Part shown: piece by piece, positions 36,855 through 46,392 of the stretch
How the letters are laid out: each line of letters begins with the position of its first letter
Numbering within the stretch: position 1 is the first letter of the stretch
NCBI GenBank assembly: GCA_019752045.1
Contig: JAIEMP010000005.1
Span: forward strand, 124,001-188,000
Length of the DNA: 64,000 bases
Reading direction: 5' to 3'
DNA from: Chitinophagaceae bacterium
GTDB lineage: Bacteria; Bacteroidota; Bacteroidia; Chitinophagales; Chitinophagaceae
Notes under the pieces: generated by a model
Told to the model about the DNA's origin: nothing
Databases searched by the model: none
Seen by the model: the letters and a program-made list of their open reading frames with translations, nothing else
Made by a program: the position numbers and the translations under genes

Positions 36855-38798
36855 CTATCCTTCCAGCAATGCAAATCCATACGGTGGCAGTACAAAAAAT
36901 TCATGATCAGCACCGGTTTCATATTTTTTCCCGCTCCAGTGATCGTATAATACTGAAGGTGCGCCGCCTTTTTCTTTAAATGCAAACCAGGTTAAAAATG
37001 AAGTGCTGTTACTGAAATTAAATATACAGTATAAACGTTGGCCGTTTTTTTGTCTGATATAACCTGCTATATGAACATTATGAGGAGTAAGCCATACAAT
37101 ATTACTTTGATCAGAAACTGCATGTACTTGTTTTCTGATTGACAATAGTTTTTTTGTAGAATCAAAAATGATTTGTTCAACCGTTCCCTTTTTTTCTGTT
37201 TTTTTATTTTTCTTCCAGTCAATTAACGGACGGTGCATCCAACGGTTATCATAACTTTTTCCTTCGTCCTGCAAATAAGTATAATCGTTGGTATAGCCAA
37301 CTTCATCACCATAAAACAACATGGGCACACCACCCAGGAAAAAACTATGCGCCTGCATCAGTAATATTTTCTGGATAGACAGATCAATTGCAGCCTGATC
37401 TTTTTCATTTAATGCTTTTTCCAATCCGCACAAGGATGCCAATGAACCACTGATGCGTGCATCACCTGTTTTTGGGTTACTGGAGAACAGTGCACCAATA
37501 GCAGGTGAGCCGGGATGTGCTCCGGAATAATAATCTTTTAAAAATTTACGGTGGGCATAAGCATTGTATCCTGCCTGTTCAATCATGCTGTCATCATACC
37601 CCAAACCAATATCGTCGTGACAGCGTGTGTAGGTTATCCACGAAGTGCCATATGGTTTTTTCAACAATTCTTCCTGTGCAGCAAGCATTACTTTGGTATC
37701 ACCGGTTGCAAGCATATCCCACTGCAACGCCATATGAGTAGCATTGTAAGCAAAGTCGCATTCACGTGCAGTGAAATTACCTGTGCCAAAATATTTCATG
37801 ATTTCTTTAGGTGCAACAATTGCTTCGCCCAATATAGCCATACCCGGTGTCGCTACCTGTACACATTGCTTAATTAAACGTAACAGTGCATGTGCCTGTG
37901 GTAAATTTTGACAGGTAGTGCCGAGTTGTTTCCAGATAAAAGCAGGTGCATCAATGCGTATAATATCTACACCAAGGTTTGCATAAAAGAAAATGGTATC
38001 CAGCATTTCAATAAATACTAATGGATTGGTGTAATTCAAATCCCATTGATAATTGTGAAAAACAGTCATCACCCATTTATTACATTCTTCGATGTAGGTA
38101 AAATTTCCGGGCGAACTTTCAGGAAATATTTCGGGCATTGATTTGTCGTACTGATCGGGCAAACTCCGGTCGCTGTAGAAATAGAAATAATCCTGGTATT
38201 GTTTGATGCCCTGTTTTGCTTTCTCTGCCCACTCGTGTTTATGTGAAGTATGATTGAGGACTATATCCAGCATCAGGTACATATCACGTGAGCGCATTTC
38301 TTCCTGCAGTTGCTGCAAATCTTGCAGTGTACCAAAGCGTTCATCTACTTTTCTGAAATTGGAAACGGCATAACCGCCATCACTTTCGTTGGCCGGACTT
38401 TCAAACACAGGCATCAGGTGTAAAAAATTTACACCCAGCTCTTCAAAGTAATCCAGTTTGGTTTGCATGTTTTGCAGATTGCCGCAAAAGCGATCTACAT
38501 ACAAACTCATACCATTGATTTTATTACTAAGGAACCAATGTTCCTGTACCAGTTTTGTAATATCCCTTTGCTTTAATACAGCACTTCGTTGCTTGTAAGC
38601 TTTGATGATTGTTTTAATCACATCATCAAATAACTGCTCGGCAGCAGGATGATGTTCGTATAACTGCAGGTATAATTCAAAAATGGCAGACGTATCTGCA
38701 AGAAAACGTGTATAAAACGAATTGTCTTTTACTGCAACATCAATCTGATGTTCTTTTAAAACTGCATTGATATGTTCGTGAACTCCAAAACTGTACAT
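36855..38798 (-). CDS. amylosucrase-like glycoside hydrolase GH13_4
   Basis: This cytoplasmic protein of 647 residues is close to the 636 of Neisseria amylosucrase. The expected catalytic residues are D283 (VDIIRIDAPAF), E325 (AILGEAIVAP) and D395 or D396 (RCHDDIG). SDGGYAVS (~139) matches the sucrose-binding region. Amylosucrase transfers the glucose of sucrose to alpha-glucan and releases fructose; close relatives simply hydrolyse sucrose. The fructokinase encoded just upstream would take the fructose. The operon order is carrier, alpha-glucosidase, fructokinase, this enzyme. Confidence 0.88.
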   Translation of the reverse strand: MYSFGVHEHINAVLKEHQIDVAVKDNSFYTRFLADTSAIFELYLQLYEHHPAAEQLFDDVIKTIIKAYKQRSAVLKQRDITKLVQEHWFLSNKINGMSLYVDRFCGNLQNMQTKLDYFEELGVNFLHLMPVFESPANESDGGYAVSNFRKVDERFGTLQDLQQLQEEMRSRDMYLMLDIVLNHTSHKHEWAEKAKQGIKQYQDYFYFYSDRSLPDQYDKSMPEIFPESSPGNFTYIEECNKWVMTVFHNYQWDLNYTNPLVFIEMLDTIFFYANLGVDIIRIDAPAFIWKQLGTTCQNLPQAHALLRLIKQCVQVATPGMAILGEAIVAPKEIMKYFGTGNFTARECDFAYNATHMALQWDMLATGDTKVMLAAQEELLKKPYGTSWITYTRCHDDIGLGYDDSMIEQAGYNAYAHRKFLKDYYSGAHPGSPAIGALFSSNPKTGDARISGSLASLCGLEKALNEKDQAAIDLSIQKILLMQAHSFFLGGVPMLFYGDEVGYTNDYTYLQDEGKSYDNRWMHRPLIDWKKNKKTEKKGTVEQIIFDSTKKLLSIRKQVHAVSDQSNIVWLTPHNVHIAGYIRQKNGQRLYCIFNFSNSTSFLTWFAFKEKGGAPSVLYDHWSGKKYETGADHEFFVLPPYGFALLEG

Positions 38799-38800
38799 AG

Positions 38801-39754
38801 TTATTTAAAGATGTCGTTGCTTAAATGTTTAAATGCTTCCATGGCTCCCATGTATTCACAGGTTCTTGCACCGGCTTTATTGCCATTTGCAATCACTGCT
38901 TTCCATTCGTCTGTTGTGAGCAAGGAAATTTCCTGATTCGTTTTTTTGCTGAGCTGGTATAATACGGCTCCTGTAAATGCATCTCCTGCCCCGGTTGTAT
39001 CAACAGGTGTAATGGCAATGCTTGGTACAGTATGTGTTGAACCGTTAAGCCCAAGTAAGGTTCCTTCTTTACCAATGGTAATGGCAAAAACAGCGTTTGT
39101 CTTTTGCAGAAACACAGATGCAGCATCTTCATACGATGAAGTTGCTGTGAGCATCATCGCTTCTTCATCACTTACTTTAAAGAAATGACAGAGGTTTAAG
39201 AAGTTCCATGACTGCTCAATGAAAGAAGCTTTGTTGTGTTGAAACAACAGCTGACGATAGTTGGGATCGAAACTGATGAATAAATTTTTGTTGAGTGCGT
39301 TTTGGAGTAAGGTTGTATAAGCATCCTGTAACGGGCCGGGAAGAAAACCGGTAGCTGATCCAAAATGCACTATGGAAAATTCATCGAGATTAATTGCTTC
39401 AATTTCATCTTTGTTCAATTGCCCATCGGCGCCACGGTTGAAATAAAAATCACGCTCGCCATTTTCCATTAAAGACACAAATGCAAAAGTGGTAAAGAAG
39501 TTTTCATCCTGCAACATATGTTTGGTGCTTACACCAAATGCTTTCATCACATCTATCAGATGGTTGCCAAATGGATCTGTACCAACTTTAGCAGAGAGCT
39601 CTACTTCTCCACCTAATGCTGCTATAGCTGCGGCCACATTGGTTGGGGCACCTCCGGGCTTCTTTAAAAAATGTTCTCCATGAGATAAAGGTTGGCCTTT
39701 ATCTGTACAGATCATATCAATCAATGCTTCGCCAATACAAAGAATTTTGTTCAT
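38801..39754 (-). CDS. PfkB family carbohydrate kinase, probable fructokinase
   Basis: This 317-residue kinase has the PfkB signature GGAPTNVAAAIAALGG near residue 34 and the ATP-site signature DTTGAGDAFTGAVL near 250, with the catalytic Asp in GAGD. It probably phosphorylates fructose to fructose-6-phosphate. Its two-base gap from the amylosucrase-like gene and three-base gap from the alpha-glucosidase gene show a tight operon and support fructose as substrate. Confidence 0.9.
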   Translation of the reverse strand: MNKILCIGEALIDMICTDKGQPLSHGEHFLKKPGGAPTNVAAAIAALGGEVELSAKVGTDPFGNHLIDVMKAFGVSTKHMLQDENFFTTFAFVSLMENGERDFYFNRGADGQLNKDEIEAINLDEFSIVHFGSATGFLPGPLQDAYTTLLQNALNKNLFISFDPNYRQLLFQHNKASFIEQSWNFLNLCHFFKVSDEEAMMLTATSSYEDAASVFLQKTNAVFAITIGKEGTLLGLNGSTHTVPSIAITPVDTTGAGDAFTGAVLYQLSKKTNQEISLLTTDEWKAVIANGNKAGARTCEYMGAMEAFKHLSNDIFK

Positions 39755-39757
39755 AGT

Positions 39758-41485
39758 CTATAATTCATAAATGAGCGCTTCGTATGGCCGCAGGTTTTCT
39801 GCAGCAGGCGCCGATGTATAATTTCCGATGAGCAGTTTTGCTTTACTTACATCTATACCTGTGTTAACAGCAGCCGGTTTGTTTGTGAAGTTGAGAAGTA
39901 CAAGCAGCTTTCTGTTGTTCAACTCTCTTGTGTATGCAAACACATCCGGATTATTTTTGTCGAGTGAAGTAAATTTACCATACACTAATACTTCATTGTC
40001 TTTACGCAGCTTCACCATCTTTCTGAAATAATTCAGACAACTGTTTGCATCTTTCTCCAGCGCTGCAACGTTAATGGAAACAAAGTTTTTATTTGTTTTG
40101 AGCCAGGGTGTTCCGGTTGTAAAACCGGCATTAGCACTTGTGTCCCATTGCATTCCTGTACGTCCATTATCACGACAGCTGAATTTGATCAGCTCCATAT
40201 ATTTTTTCAAATCACCACCAATATTAATCTGGTTCTTGTATTCATTCAGAGTTGGCATATCCTTGTAGTCTTCAATTTTTTCAAAACCGGCATTGGTCAT
40301 ACCTAATTCATCACCATAGTAGTAGTAAGGAGTGCCACGCATGCTCATTAAAAAAGTTGTCAGCATTTTTGAAGACAGCTCTCTGAAAGCAGGTTGATCG
40401 TTTCCAAACCGACTCACCAATCTTGCCTGATCGTGATTAGCCAGCACAACGGATAGCCATCCTTTTTCAGCAAAGGCACTATCCCATTTGCTGAATACAT
40501 TTTTCAAATGCAACACACTGTAACCTGCGGGCTTTGCAATATCAATTGCTTCAAATGCATAGGCCATGTTTAATTCGTTACGGTCTGCATCTACCAAATC
40601 ATGTGCATCTTCAAATGTATTACCGGCACCTTCAGCCACACTCATTACATTATACTTGCTGAATACCTCTGTATGCATTTCTTTTAAATAAGTATGCAAG
40701 TTGGGTCCCATGGCGTAGTACTGCACAAAGTTTTTTTCAAACCCTTTCGGAAAAGCAGGGAAGGTTGTGTCTTTAGCTGCAAATTGAAATGCGTCCAATC
40801 TGAAACCATCTACACCTTTCTCTGCCCAGAATTTCATCATGTCATAAATTTCCTGACGAAGTTTTGGATTTTCCCATTTGAGGTCCGGTTGCTTCTGAGA
40901 AAAGTAATGCAGGTAATAGGCATTGGTTAGTGAATCATATTTCCATGCATCATGATTTACATCAAACAAACTGTAACGGTAAGGAGGTTTTCCTTTCTCG
41001 GCATTCCACCAATGATAGTAATTACGATAAGGATTATCTCTGCTGCTCCTGCTTTGTTTAAACCATTCATGTTCATCACTGCTGTGGTTTACCACAATAT
41101 CCATCACCAGCTTAATCTTGCGTTCATGCATCGCTTTCAACAATGCATCAAAATCGTCCATCGTTCCAAAATCTTTCATGATGTTGCGATAATCGCTTAC
41201 ATCATAACCATTATCATCATTGGGCGAGCTGTAGATCGGGTTTAACCAAACAGCATCAACACCAAGGCTTTTGATATAATCCAGTTTTGAAAGAATTCCT
41301 TTGAGATCACCAATGCCATCGCCATCACTGTCTTTAAAACTGCGGGGGTAAATTTGATACACCACTGCTTCTTTCCACCACTTGCGATCTGCCTGATCCT
41401 TTGTTTGAGTAGTTGTTTTTGATTTGCATGAAATAAAACCAAAAACAAGTAATAAGAGTACAATGCAATAGCTGAATACTTTCAT
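39758..41485 (-). CDS. GH13 alpha-glucosidase/alpha-amylase family lipoprotein
   Basis: This 575-residue lipoprotein (signal ending GFISC) starts the mature enzyme with WWKEAVVYQIYPRSF, typical of oligo-1,6-glucosidase and alpha-glucosidase groups. The catalytic triad is D231 (GFRLDAF), E285 (SVAEGAG) and D352 (NHDQ). The calcium-type loop DSDGDGIGD is present. It probably cleaves alpha-glucosides at the cell surface or in the periplasm before import by the adjacent carrier. A residue-level substrate call (maltose, isomaltose, sucrose or trehalose) is not possible here. Confidence 0.92.
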   Translation of the reverse strand: MKVFSYCIVLLLLVFGFISCKSKTTTQTKDQADRKWWKEAVVYQIYPRSFKDSDGDGIGDLKGILSKLDYIKSLGVDAVWLNPIYSSPNDDNGYDVSDYRNIMKDFGTMDDFDALLKAMHERKIKLVMDIVVNHSSDEHEWFKQSRSSRDNPYRNYYHWWNAEKGKPPYRYSLFDVNHDAWKYDSLTNAYYLHYFSQKQPDLKWENPKLRQEIYDMMKFWAEKGVDGFRLDAFQFAAKDTTFPAFPKGFEKNFVQYYAMGPNLHTYLKEMHTEVFSKYNVMSVAEGAGNTFEDAHDLVDADRNELNMAYAFEAIDIAKPAGYSVLHLKNVFSKWDSAFAEKGWLSVVLANHDQARLVSRFGNDQPAFRELSSKMLTTFLMSMRGTPYYYYGDELGMTNAGFEKIEDYKDMPTLNEYKNQINIGGDLKKYMELIKFSCRDNGRTGMQWDTSANAGFTTGTPWLKTNKNFVSINVAALEKDANSCLNYFRKMVKLRKDNEVLVYGKFTSLDKNNPDVFAYTRELNNRKLLVLLNFTNKPAAVNTGIDVSKAKLLIGNYTSAPAAENLRPYEALIYEL

Positions 41486-41495
41486 ATCAATTTAA

Positions 41496-42833
41496 TTAAT
41501 GTCCACCTCCGCCACCAAGTGTTATCATTTCATCATCCGGCTTTTTGGTTTTGATCAACAGTGTTGCAGAAGCTGCGATTAGTAAAAAAACACCTGCAAA
41601 CGTGATGGCTTTGCCGGGATCGTTGTTCAAAAAGTTTTTTAGGATGTATCCGAATGAAAGATTTTGAATGATCATTGGGATCACAATCATCATATTAATA
41701 ATACCCATGTACACACCGTATCGTTCTTTGGGAATATTGCTTACCACCATTAAATAAGGAATGCCCATCATACTGGCCCATCCAATACCAAAACCAGTGA
41801 TAGTAGGGAACAGCAAGTATTTATTTTCAATATGCGGGAAAGCAAGAAAACCAATACCTGCCAAAACCAAACAACTGAAATGAACAAGCTTTGGTGAATA
41901 GCGTTTGGCAAACCACACTAATCCAAAAGCACATAAGAAGGTTACAATATTATACCAGCCGTTTACCAAACCCGTCCAGCTCACTGCTTTTTCATACAGA
42001 TCAGGATTTTCAGAAGGGGATGTTTTATAAACAGATTGTGCAATACTCTTAGATGAGTTTTGCCAATAACAAAACAATGCATACCATTGAAACAAATACA
42101 CCAACGCCAGTTGCCACATTACTTTGGGCATGTCTTTAATGGCATGAGCAATTTCAATGAACGGAGAAAAAACATTGAGGCGTTCTGACTTCATCTTCTT
42201 CAGCTCTTCATCCGTAGGAGGAATTTCCGGTGTTGTACGCATGCTCCACCAGATAGAACCAATAGAACAAACGGCACCTAAAAAGAACGAAGCAAAAACC
42301 CATGTAGGAAGTTTTCCTGTTTTGCCAATAAAGATCAATGGGAAAATAAACAATGACACGTTGGCCAATGTTTGTCCAAGCCCGGTAAAAAAACTCTGCG
42401 ATTGAAACCCCGTAGGCTGTTGTGCAGGATTTAATTTATCGGCAATAAATGCACGATAAGGTTCCATGGCGGTGTTGTTACCGGCATCTAAGATCCACAG
42501 CAAACCTGCAGCCATCCATAAACTGCTGCTGAAAGGATAAAAGAATAACGCAATACTGCAAAGCAAGGCACCAACAAGGAAGTAAGGCTTTCTCCTGCCG
42601 AAACGGGGATGCCATGTTTTATCGCTCAACGCCCCAATAATAGGTTGCACAATTAAACCAGTCATAGGACCTGCTAAATTGAGAAACGGAATTTCATCGG
42701 GACTTGCACCAAGCATATCATAAATGGGGTTCACAGCACTTTGCTGCAAACCAAAACTGTATTGAATGCCAAAGAAGCCAACATTCATATTGATGATTTG
42801 CCAAAAACTTAAATGAGGTTTGGAAACAGGCAT
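41496..42833 (-). CDS. MFS sugar transporter, GPH/SLC45 sucrose-maltose type
   Basis: This 445-residue protein has twelve predicted membrane helices. [16 protein letters not shown] and [20 protein letters not shown] are typical of the GPH/SLC45-like alpha-glucoside carriers, including plant and bacterial sucrose transporters. It is the first gene of the minus-strand sugar operon, and a LacI-type operator lies about 103 bases upstream of its start. Sucrose or maltose is the likely cargo. Confidence 0.85.
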   Translation of the reverse strand: MPVSKPHLSFWQIINMNVGFFGIQYSFGLQQSAVNPIYDMLGASPDEIPFLNLAGPMTGLIVQPIIGALSDKTWHPRFGRRKPYFLVGALLCSIALFFYPFSSSLWMAAGLLWILDAGNNTAMEPYRAFIADKLNPAQQPTGFQSQSFFTGLGQTLANVSLFIFPLIFIGKTGKLPTWVFASFFLGAVCSIGSIWWSMRTTPEIPPTDEELKKMKSERLNVFSPFIEIAHAIKDMPKVMWQLALVYLFQWYALFCYWQNSSKSIAQSVYKTSPSENPDLYEKAVSWTGLVNGWYNIVTFLCAFGLVWFAKRYSPKLVHFSCLVLAGIGFLAFPHIENKYLLFPTITGFGIGWASMMGIPYLMVVSNIPKERYGVYMGIINMMIVIPMIIQNLSFGYILKNFLNNDPGKAITFAGVFLLIAASATLLIKTKKPDDEMITLGGGGGH

Positions 42834-42935
42834 GCAGTTACTTTAAATTAGAGAATGGTTGGATAAACTTCAGTTTACAACTGCAAGGAGCAGCAATACT
42901 AATGAAGATAAAATAAGTTTCTTATCTGTTTATTT

Positions 42936-42947
42936 CGCAAACGGTTG
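42936..42947. promoter_or_regulatory. LacI-type operator before the sucrose/maltose operon
   Basis: CGCAAACGGTTG has one mismatch to the palindrome centre CAAACGTTTG. On the minus strand it contains TTTG, which is followed 22 bases later by TATTTTAT, a weak match to TAnnTTTG. Binding here would therefore cover the putative -33 element of the operon. Confidence 0.5.
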
Positions 42948-42975
42948 ATGTTGGGAAATCCTTAATGCTTTTTAT

Positions 42976-43024
42976 CTCGACTTCGCTCGACAAAAAACAA
43001 AGCCCCTTCGACTGCCGCTCAGGG
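42976..43024. repeat. REP-like intergenic repeats (CTCGACTTCGCTCGAC; CCTTCGACTGCCGCTCAGG)
   Basis: Two short palindrome-like blocks lie back to back in the space between the ABC permease stop and the sugar operon. The style is frequent in Bacteroidota intergenic DNA. No gene is visible in 42834-43028. Confidence 0.5.
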
Positions 43025-43028
43025 TATT

Positions 43029-44111
43029 TTAATTTCTTACATCCAGCACATCTCTCAACCCGTTCCCCAGTAAATTAAAGGCAAGTACCAGTAACATAAT
43101 GGCAATACCGGGCGCAATAGCCAGCATGGGATTGCTGGTGATGATGAAGTTGTAGTTTTCTTTGATCATCAATCCCCAGCTTGGTTGCGGTGGTTGTACG
43201 CCAACACCCAGAAAACTTAAACCGGCTTCTATCACAATGGCGCTGGCAAAATTGCTGGCGGCAATTACTATCACCGGGCCCATCACGTTTGGAAGTATAT
43301 GTTTGAAGATGGTACGTGCATGAGAAAAACCCATGGCCTTGGTTGCTTCAATATAATTCAGTTCACGCAGGCTGAGTACCTGACCACGAACAAGCCGGGC
43401 AACATTTACCCAGAGTGTTAAACCAACGGCAAGGAACACCTGCCAGAAACCTTTGCCCAGCGCCAAAGTAATGGCAAATACAAATAGTAATGTAGGGATA
43501 CTCCACACTACATTGATAAGCCAGAGGGTCACTTCGTCTACCCAGCCACGAAAGTAACCGGCAACAGCACCCAAAAAAATTCCAACTGTGAGTGAAATGA
43601 GTACAGCAATAAGCCCCACACTTAAACTGATACGTACACCAACAATTAAACGGCTGAGAATATCACGGCCGAATTTATCGGTGCCCAGCCAGAATGTTTT
43701 TGTTACAATGCGGTTCTCTGATTTGTTATTGTTGAATGTAAAACTTAATGGTTCAGTTACACCTTCATCAACAAATTTTTCTATGTCATATCGGTTGCCT
43801 GTTTGTTTGTACGAAGTGATGGGGATGTATTGATCCTGATCTTCTTTACCAAAGAAAAATGCTGTAAGAGAAGATGAATTTGTTTGTGTGTTTCTTTCAA
43901 TTTTGATGAACTGTTGTTGATAGCCCGGTTTTTTTGCAGCAATTTCCACAATAATGCGGTTGGCGTTTGGCGTAGAATCAGGAGCAATCACATAGGCAAA
44001 CACAGCCATCAGCAATGCAAGTACAATAATGCACAGCCCAAACACAGCGCCTTTGTTACGGCGTAGTTTTTTCCAGAAAATTTTTGTGAATGAATATTCC
44101 TGTTTGGACAT
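43029..44111 (-). CDS. peptide ABC transporter permease, OppC/DppC type
   Basis: This 360-residue inner-membrane permease has an N-terminal anchor with the OppC_N pattern (NKGAVFGLCIIVLALLMAVF). A periplasmic stretch of ~110 residues follows, then the five-helix transport domain with the ABC-coupling loop EATKAMGFSHARTIFKHILPN. The partner permease, ATPases and binding protein are not adjacent, so it works with genes elsewhere. The Met at 44111 is preferred over one four codons upstream that lies in a repeat. Confidence 0.9.
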   Translation of the reverse strand: MSKQEYSFTKIFWKKLRRNKGAVFGLCIIVLALLMAVFAYVIAPDSTPNANRIIVEIAAKKPGYQQQFIKIERNTQTNSSSLTAFFFGKEDQDQYIPITSYKQTGNRYDIEKFVDEGVTEPLSFTFNNNKSENRIVTKTFWLGTDKFGRDILSRLIVGVRISLSVGLIAVLISLTVGIFLGAVAGYFRGWVDEVTLWLINVVWSIPTLLFVFAITLALGKGFWQVFLAVGLTLWVNVARLVRGQVLSLRELNYIEATKAMGFSHARTIFKHILPNVMGPVIVIAASNFASAIVIEAGLSFLGVGVQPPQPSWGLMIKENYNFIITSNPMLAIAPGIAIMLLVLAFNLLGNGLRDVLDVRN

Positions 44112-44115
44112 TGAT

Positions 44116-44138
44116 GCCCCCATCCTAAAGGGGAGTAG
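44116..44138. repeat. short CCCC/GGGG palindrome, DUF559-type repeat family (weak)
   Basis: CCCCC-ATCCTAAA-GGGG lies at the start of the permease gene. It resembles the repeats around the DUF559 gene but is degraded. The spacer 44139-44236 holds nothing recognisable. Confidence 0.4.
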
Positions 44139-44236
44139 TTTTTTTATAAAAATGAAGCTAACTATTTAAATCAAAAAATGAAATTCAATTAAGTAACTAC
44201 AATAGTGAGTTTAAAATTTACTCAAACTGTGACTGG

Positions 44237-44262
44237 TTCCCCCTTCAGGGGGCGGAGGGGGT
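44237..44262. repeat. solo DUF559-type palindromic repeat
   Basis: CCCCC-TTCA-GGGGG followed by a GGAGGGGG run has the same core (CCCCCTTCAGGGGG) as the repeat bracketing the DUF559 gene at 59 kb. It abuts the stop of the glycosyltransferase gene, and no nuclease gene accompanies it. Confidence 0.65.
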
Positions 44263-45411
44263 TTACTTCACCTTCCTTCCCTTCCATTCATAACTCCCAA
44301 ATTTCCCCAGCCATCCTGCAATCACCGTATATACAATATGAAATGGTTGTGCCAAGGGAAACCAAAGCAACAATTTTTCTTTTTGAAAGAAGCTTGCTAC
44401 AGGCATTAAGAAGATAAGCTCAACAATTGTTTTAAACAATAAAATTCCTGCAAGCAGGATCCATAAACTGCTGTTGAAAATACCGCCAATAAAAAGAACA
44501 AGCTGGAACAGATTGAGCAGGTAGACCAATAACAATACCCAGAAGATGCGTTTATCATCATACTGATCGGCTTTGCTGGCCCATCGAATGCGCTGACGGA
44601 AAAATTCAGTAACTGTTTCAACAGGATTAGTGAGCACAATACTATCGGCTGCTTTGCAATATTGTACTTGTGTTGGAAACATACTGTACAGTTTATGCAT
44701 GAGCAGCATATCATCGCCACTGGCAATATGGTCTACATCTTTAAAGCCATTGACTTTGTAAAAAGCTATTTTGCTGTAACAAAGGTTAGCACCATTGCAC
44801 ATGCTGTGAAAACCTGCCCCAACAGAAGCAGCAGTAATTCCCTGAAGTGTTAAAAAATCCAGTGACTGAAACAACTTAATAAAAGAATTTTCTTCTTTCA
44901 TTGCCACAGGTGCAGCAATAAATACTGTTGGTTGCTGTTCGATCATGAAAGCAAAGTTCCTTAACCAGTTTGCAGGTACAATACAATCAGCATCTGTTGT
45001 AACAATAAAGTTGCCGGTTGCTTTTTCAACACCCAGTTCAATCGCTTTCTTTTTGTAAGAGTTGATTTTTTCTTTCAGGATCTCTTTTAACTCAAGCACG
45101 GTAACTCCGGTAAATTGTTTGGCAACAGCAACCGTTGCGTCTTCACTGAAATCATCAATCAATATCACCTCACACAAATGGGCAGGATAATTCAGCTGCT
45201 GTATGGATTGCAGACAGGATTTGATATTCTCTTCTTCATTTCTTGCAGGAATGAGAATACTGAAAGTAGTTGTTGGTTGAAATGTATGCGGGACCTGCAG
45301 TATAGCTTGCTTACTCCACCAGTAACGATAGAGGAATAACAAAACAGCATAAGGAACAAACAGAAGAAATGTAGGCAGCAGCCAAAGCATGGCTGCAAAA
45401 TAATCATTCAT
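44263..45411 (-). CDS. glycosyltransferase family 2 membrane protein
   Basis: This protein of about 382 residues has an N-terminal membrane helix, then a GT-A domain (FSILIPARNEEENIKSCLQS, VILIDDFSEDAT, TTDADCIVP with the DxD metal motif) and C-terminal membrane helices. The QRIRWASK motif (Q/RxxRW) indicates a processive or lipid-linked glycosyltransferase. The start at 45411 overlaps the end of the hydrolase gene by eight bases. The product is unknown; envelope glycolipid or polysaccharide is likely. Confidence 0.88.
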   Translation of the reverse strand: MNDYFAAMLWLLPTFLLFVPYAVLLFLYRYWWSKQAILQVPHTFQPTTTFSILIPARNEEENIKSCLQSIQQLNYPAHLCEVILIDDFSEDATVAVAKQFTGVTVLELKEILKEKINSYKKKAIELGVEKATGNFIVTTDADCIVPANWLRNFAFMIEQQPTVFIAAPVAMKEENSFIKLFQSLDFLTLQGITAASVGAGFHSMCNGANLCYSKIAFYKVNGFKDVDHIASGDDMLLMHKLYSMFPTQVQYCKAADSIVLTNPVETVTEFFRQRIRWASKADQYDDKRIFWVLLLVYLLNLFQLVLFIGGIFNSSLWILLAGILLFKTIVELIFLMPVASFFQKEKLLLWFPLAQPFHIVYTVIAGWLGKFGSYEWKGRKVK

Positions 45412-46216
45412 TGTTGAGCAACGAAATAATGAAAGCCGCCTGTTTTTCCCTGAGCAACTGATGACCTGCAGCAAGTACATCAACTGTTACTAATTTTTCA
45501 GTTCCCTTTTGAAAAGAAAAACCATGTTTTGACAGGATAACCCTGTCGTAACTGCCAAAAACCAGATGAACAGGGATGTGATGAGCTGCGATCTTTTTTT
45601 TAATCTGTTGCAGATCGGGTCTGAACTTTCGCATGGTGGTCCAGATACGGTAGAGATTAGTCCTCATTTTTTCGTCATCAATATAATAATGTACAAATTT
45701 GGCTACACTGGGGTTGATCCATTTTACACGTTTGAGCAAATCAACAATAAAGCCGAACCACTGGGGGTGGCGCATGGTATATTTAAACAGACCATTACCC
45801 AACCATGTTTGTGTAGCCAGTTTATACCAACGGTTCACTTTCAATCCATCAGGAGCAAGCAATACTGCTTTTGTAATTTTTTCGGGTATGCGTTCCAATA
45901 AGCTCAAACAAATCCTGCCGCCCATGCTGTAACCAAGCAGATAAATGGAGCAGTTGTTGAAATGTGGGATGATCTGTTCCAGTAATCCAATCATATCCTT
46001 TACAGGAAAAGTGAGTTGGTTGTTCCAGTTTGTTTTACCATGCCAGGGGAGGTCAATGGCATATACAGTATAATCATTCTTTAAAAATTGTTCCAGAAAC
46101 GAAAACGTATCTGCATCTTCTCCAAAGCCATGCAGACAAACCAGAACCTTGTTGCCATTGCCGCATGTGAGGTAAGAAAATTCTGAATGCTGATATGTGA
46201 TGTATTTCCGTTCCAT
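45404..46216 (-). CDS. alpha/beta hydrolase
   Basis: This 270-residue alpha/beta-hydrolase-fold protein has the oxyanion region VCLHGFGED, the nucleophile elbow GYSMGG (~95) and a C-terminal His in AAGHQLL. The Asp is probably in FGSYDRVI. The substrate is unknown. It forms an overlapping pair with the glycosyltransferase, so a shared role in lipid or glycolipid metabolism is possible. Confidence 0.87.
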   Translation of the reverse strand: MERKYITYQHSEFSYLTCGNGNKVLVCLHGFGEDADTFSFLEQFLKNDYTVYAIDLPWHGKTNWNNQLTFPVKDMIGLLEQIIPHFNNCSIYLLGYSMGGRICLSLLERIPEKITKAVLLAPDGLKVNRWYKLATQTWLGNGLFKYTMRHPQWFGFIVDLLKRVKWINPSVAKFVHYYIDDEKMRTNLYRIWTTMRKFRPDLQQIKKKIAAHHIPVHLVFGSYDRVILSKHGFSFQKGTEKLVTVDVLAAGHQLLREKQAAFIISLLNNE

Positions 46217-46392
46217 TGCTGCTAATCTAAATTAAATTATTGCCGGAAAGTCGGGAAGCCGGAAAGAATATATTAATTGAAGTAGAAAACCTGCCACAGT
46301 TAGTACTTTGAGAGCCATCGTCATTTTTGAGTAGTCACTTACAATCGCTAAATTAAAATTAAATGTGCCTATGAATTATTAATTGCAGTTGC

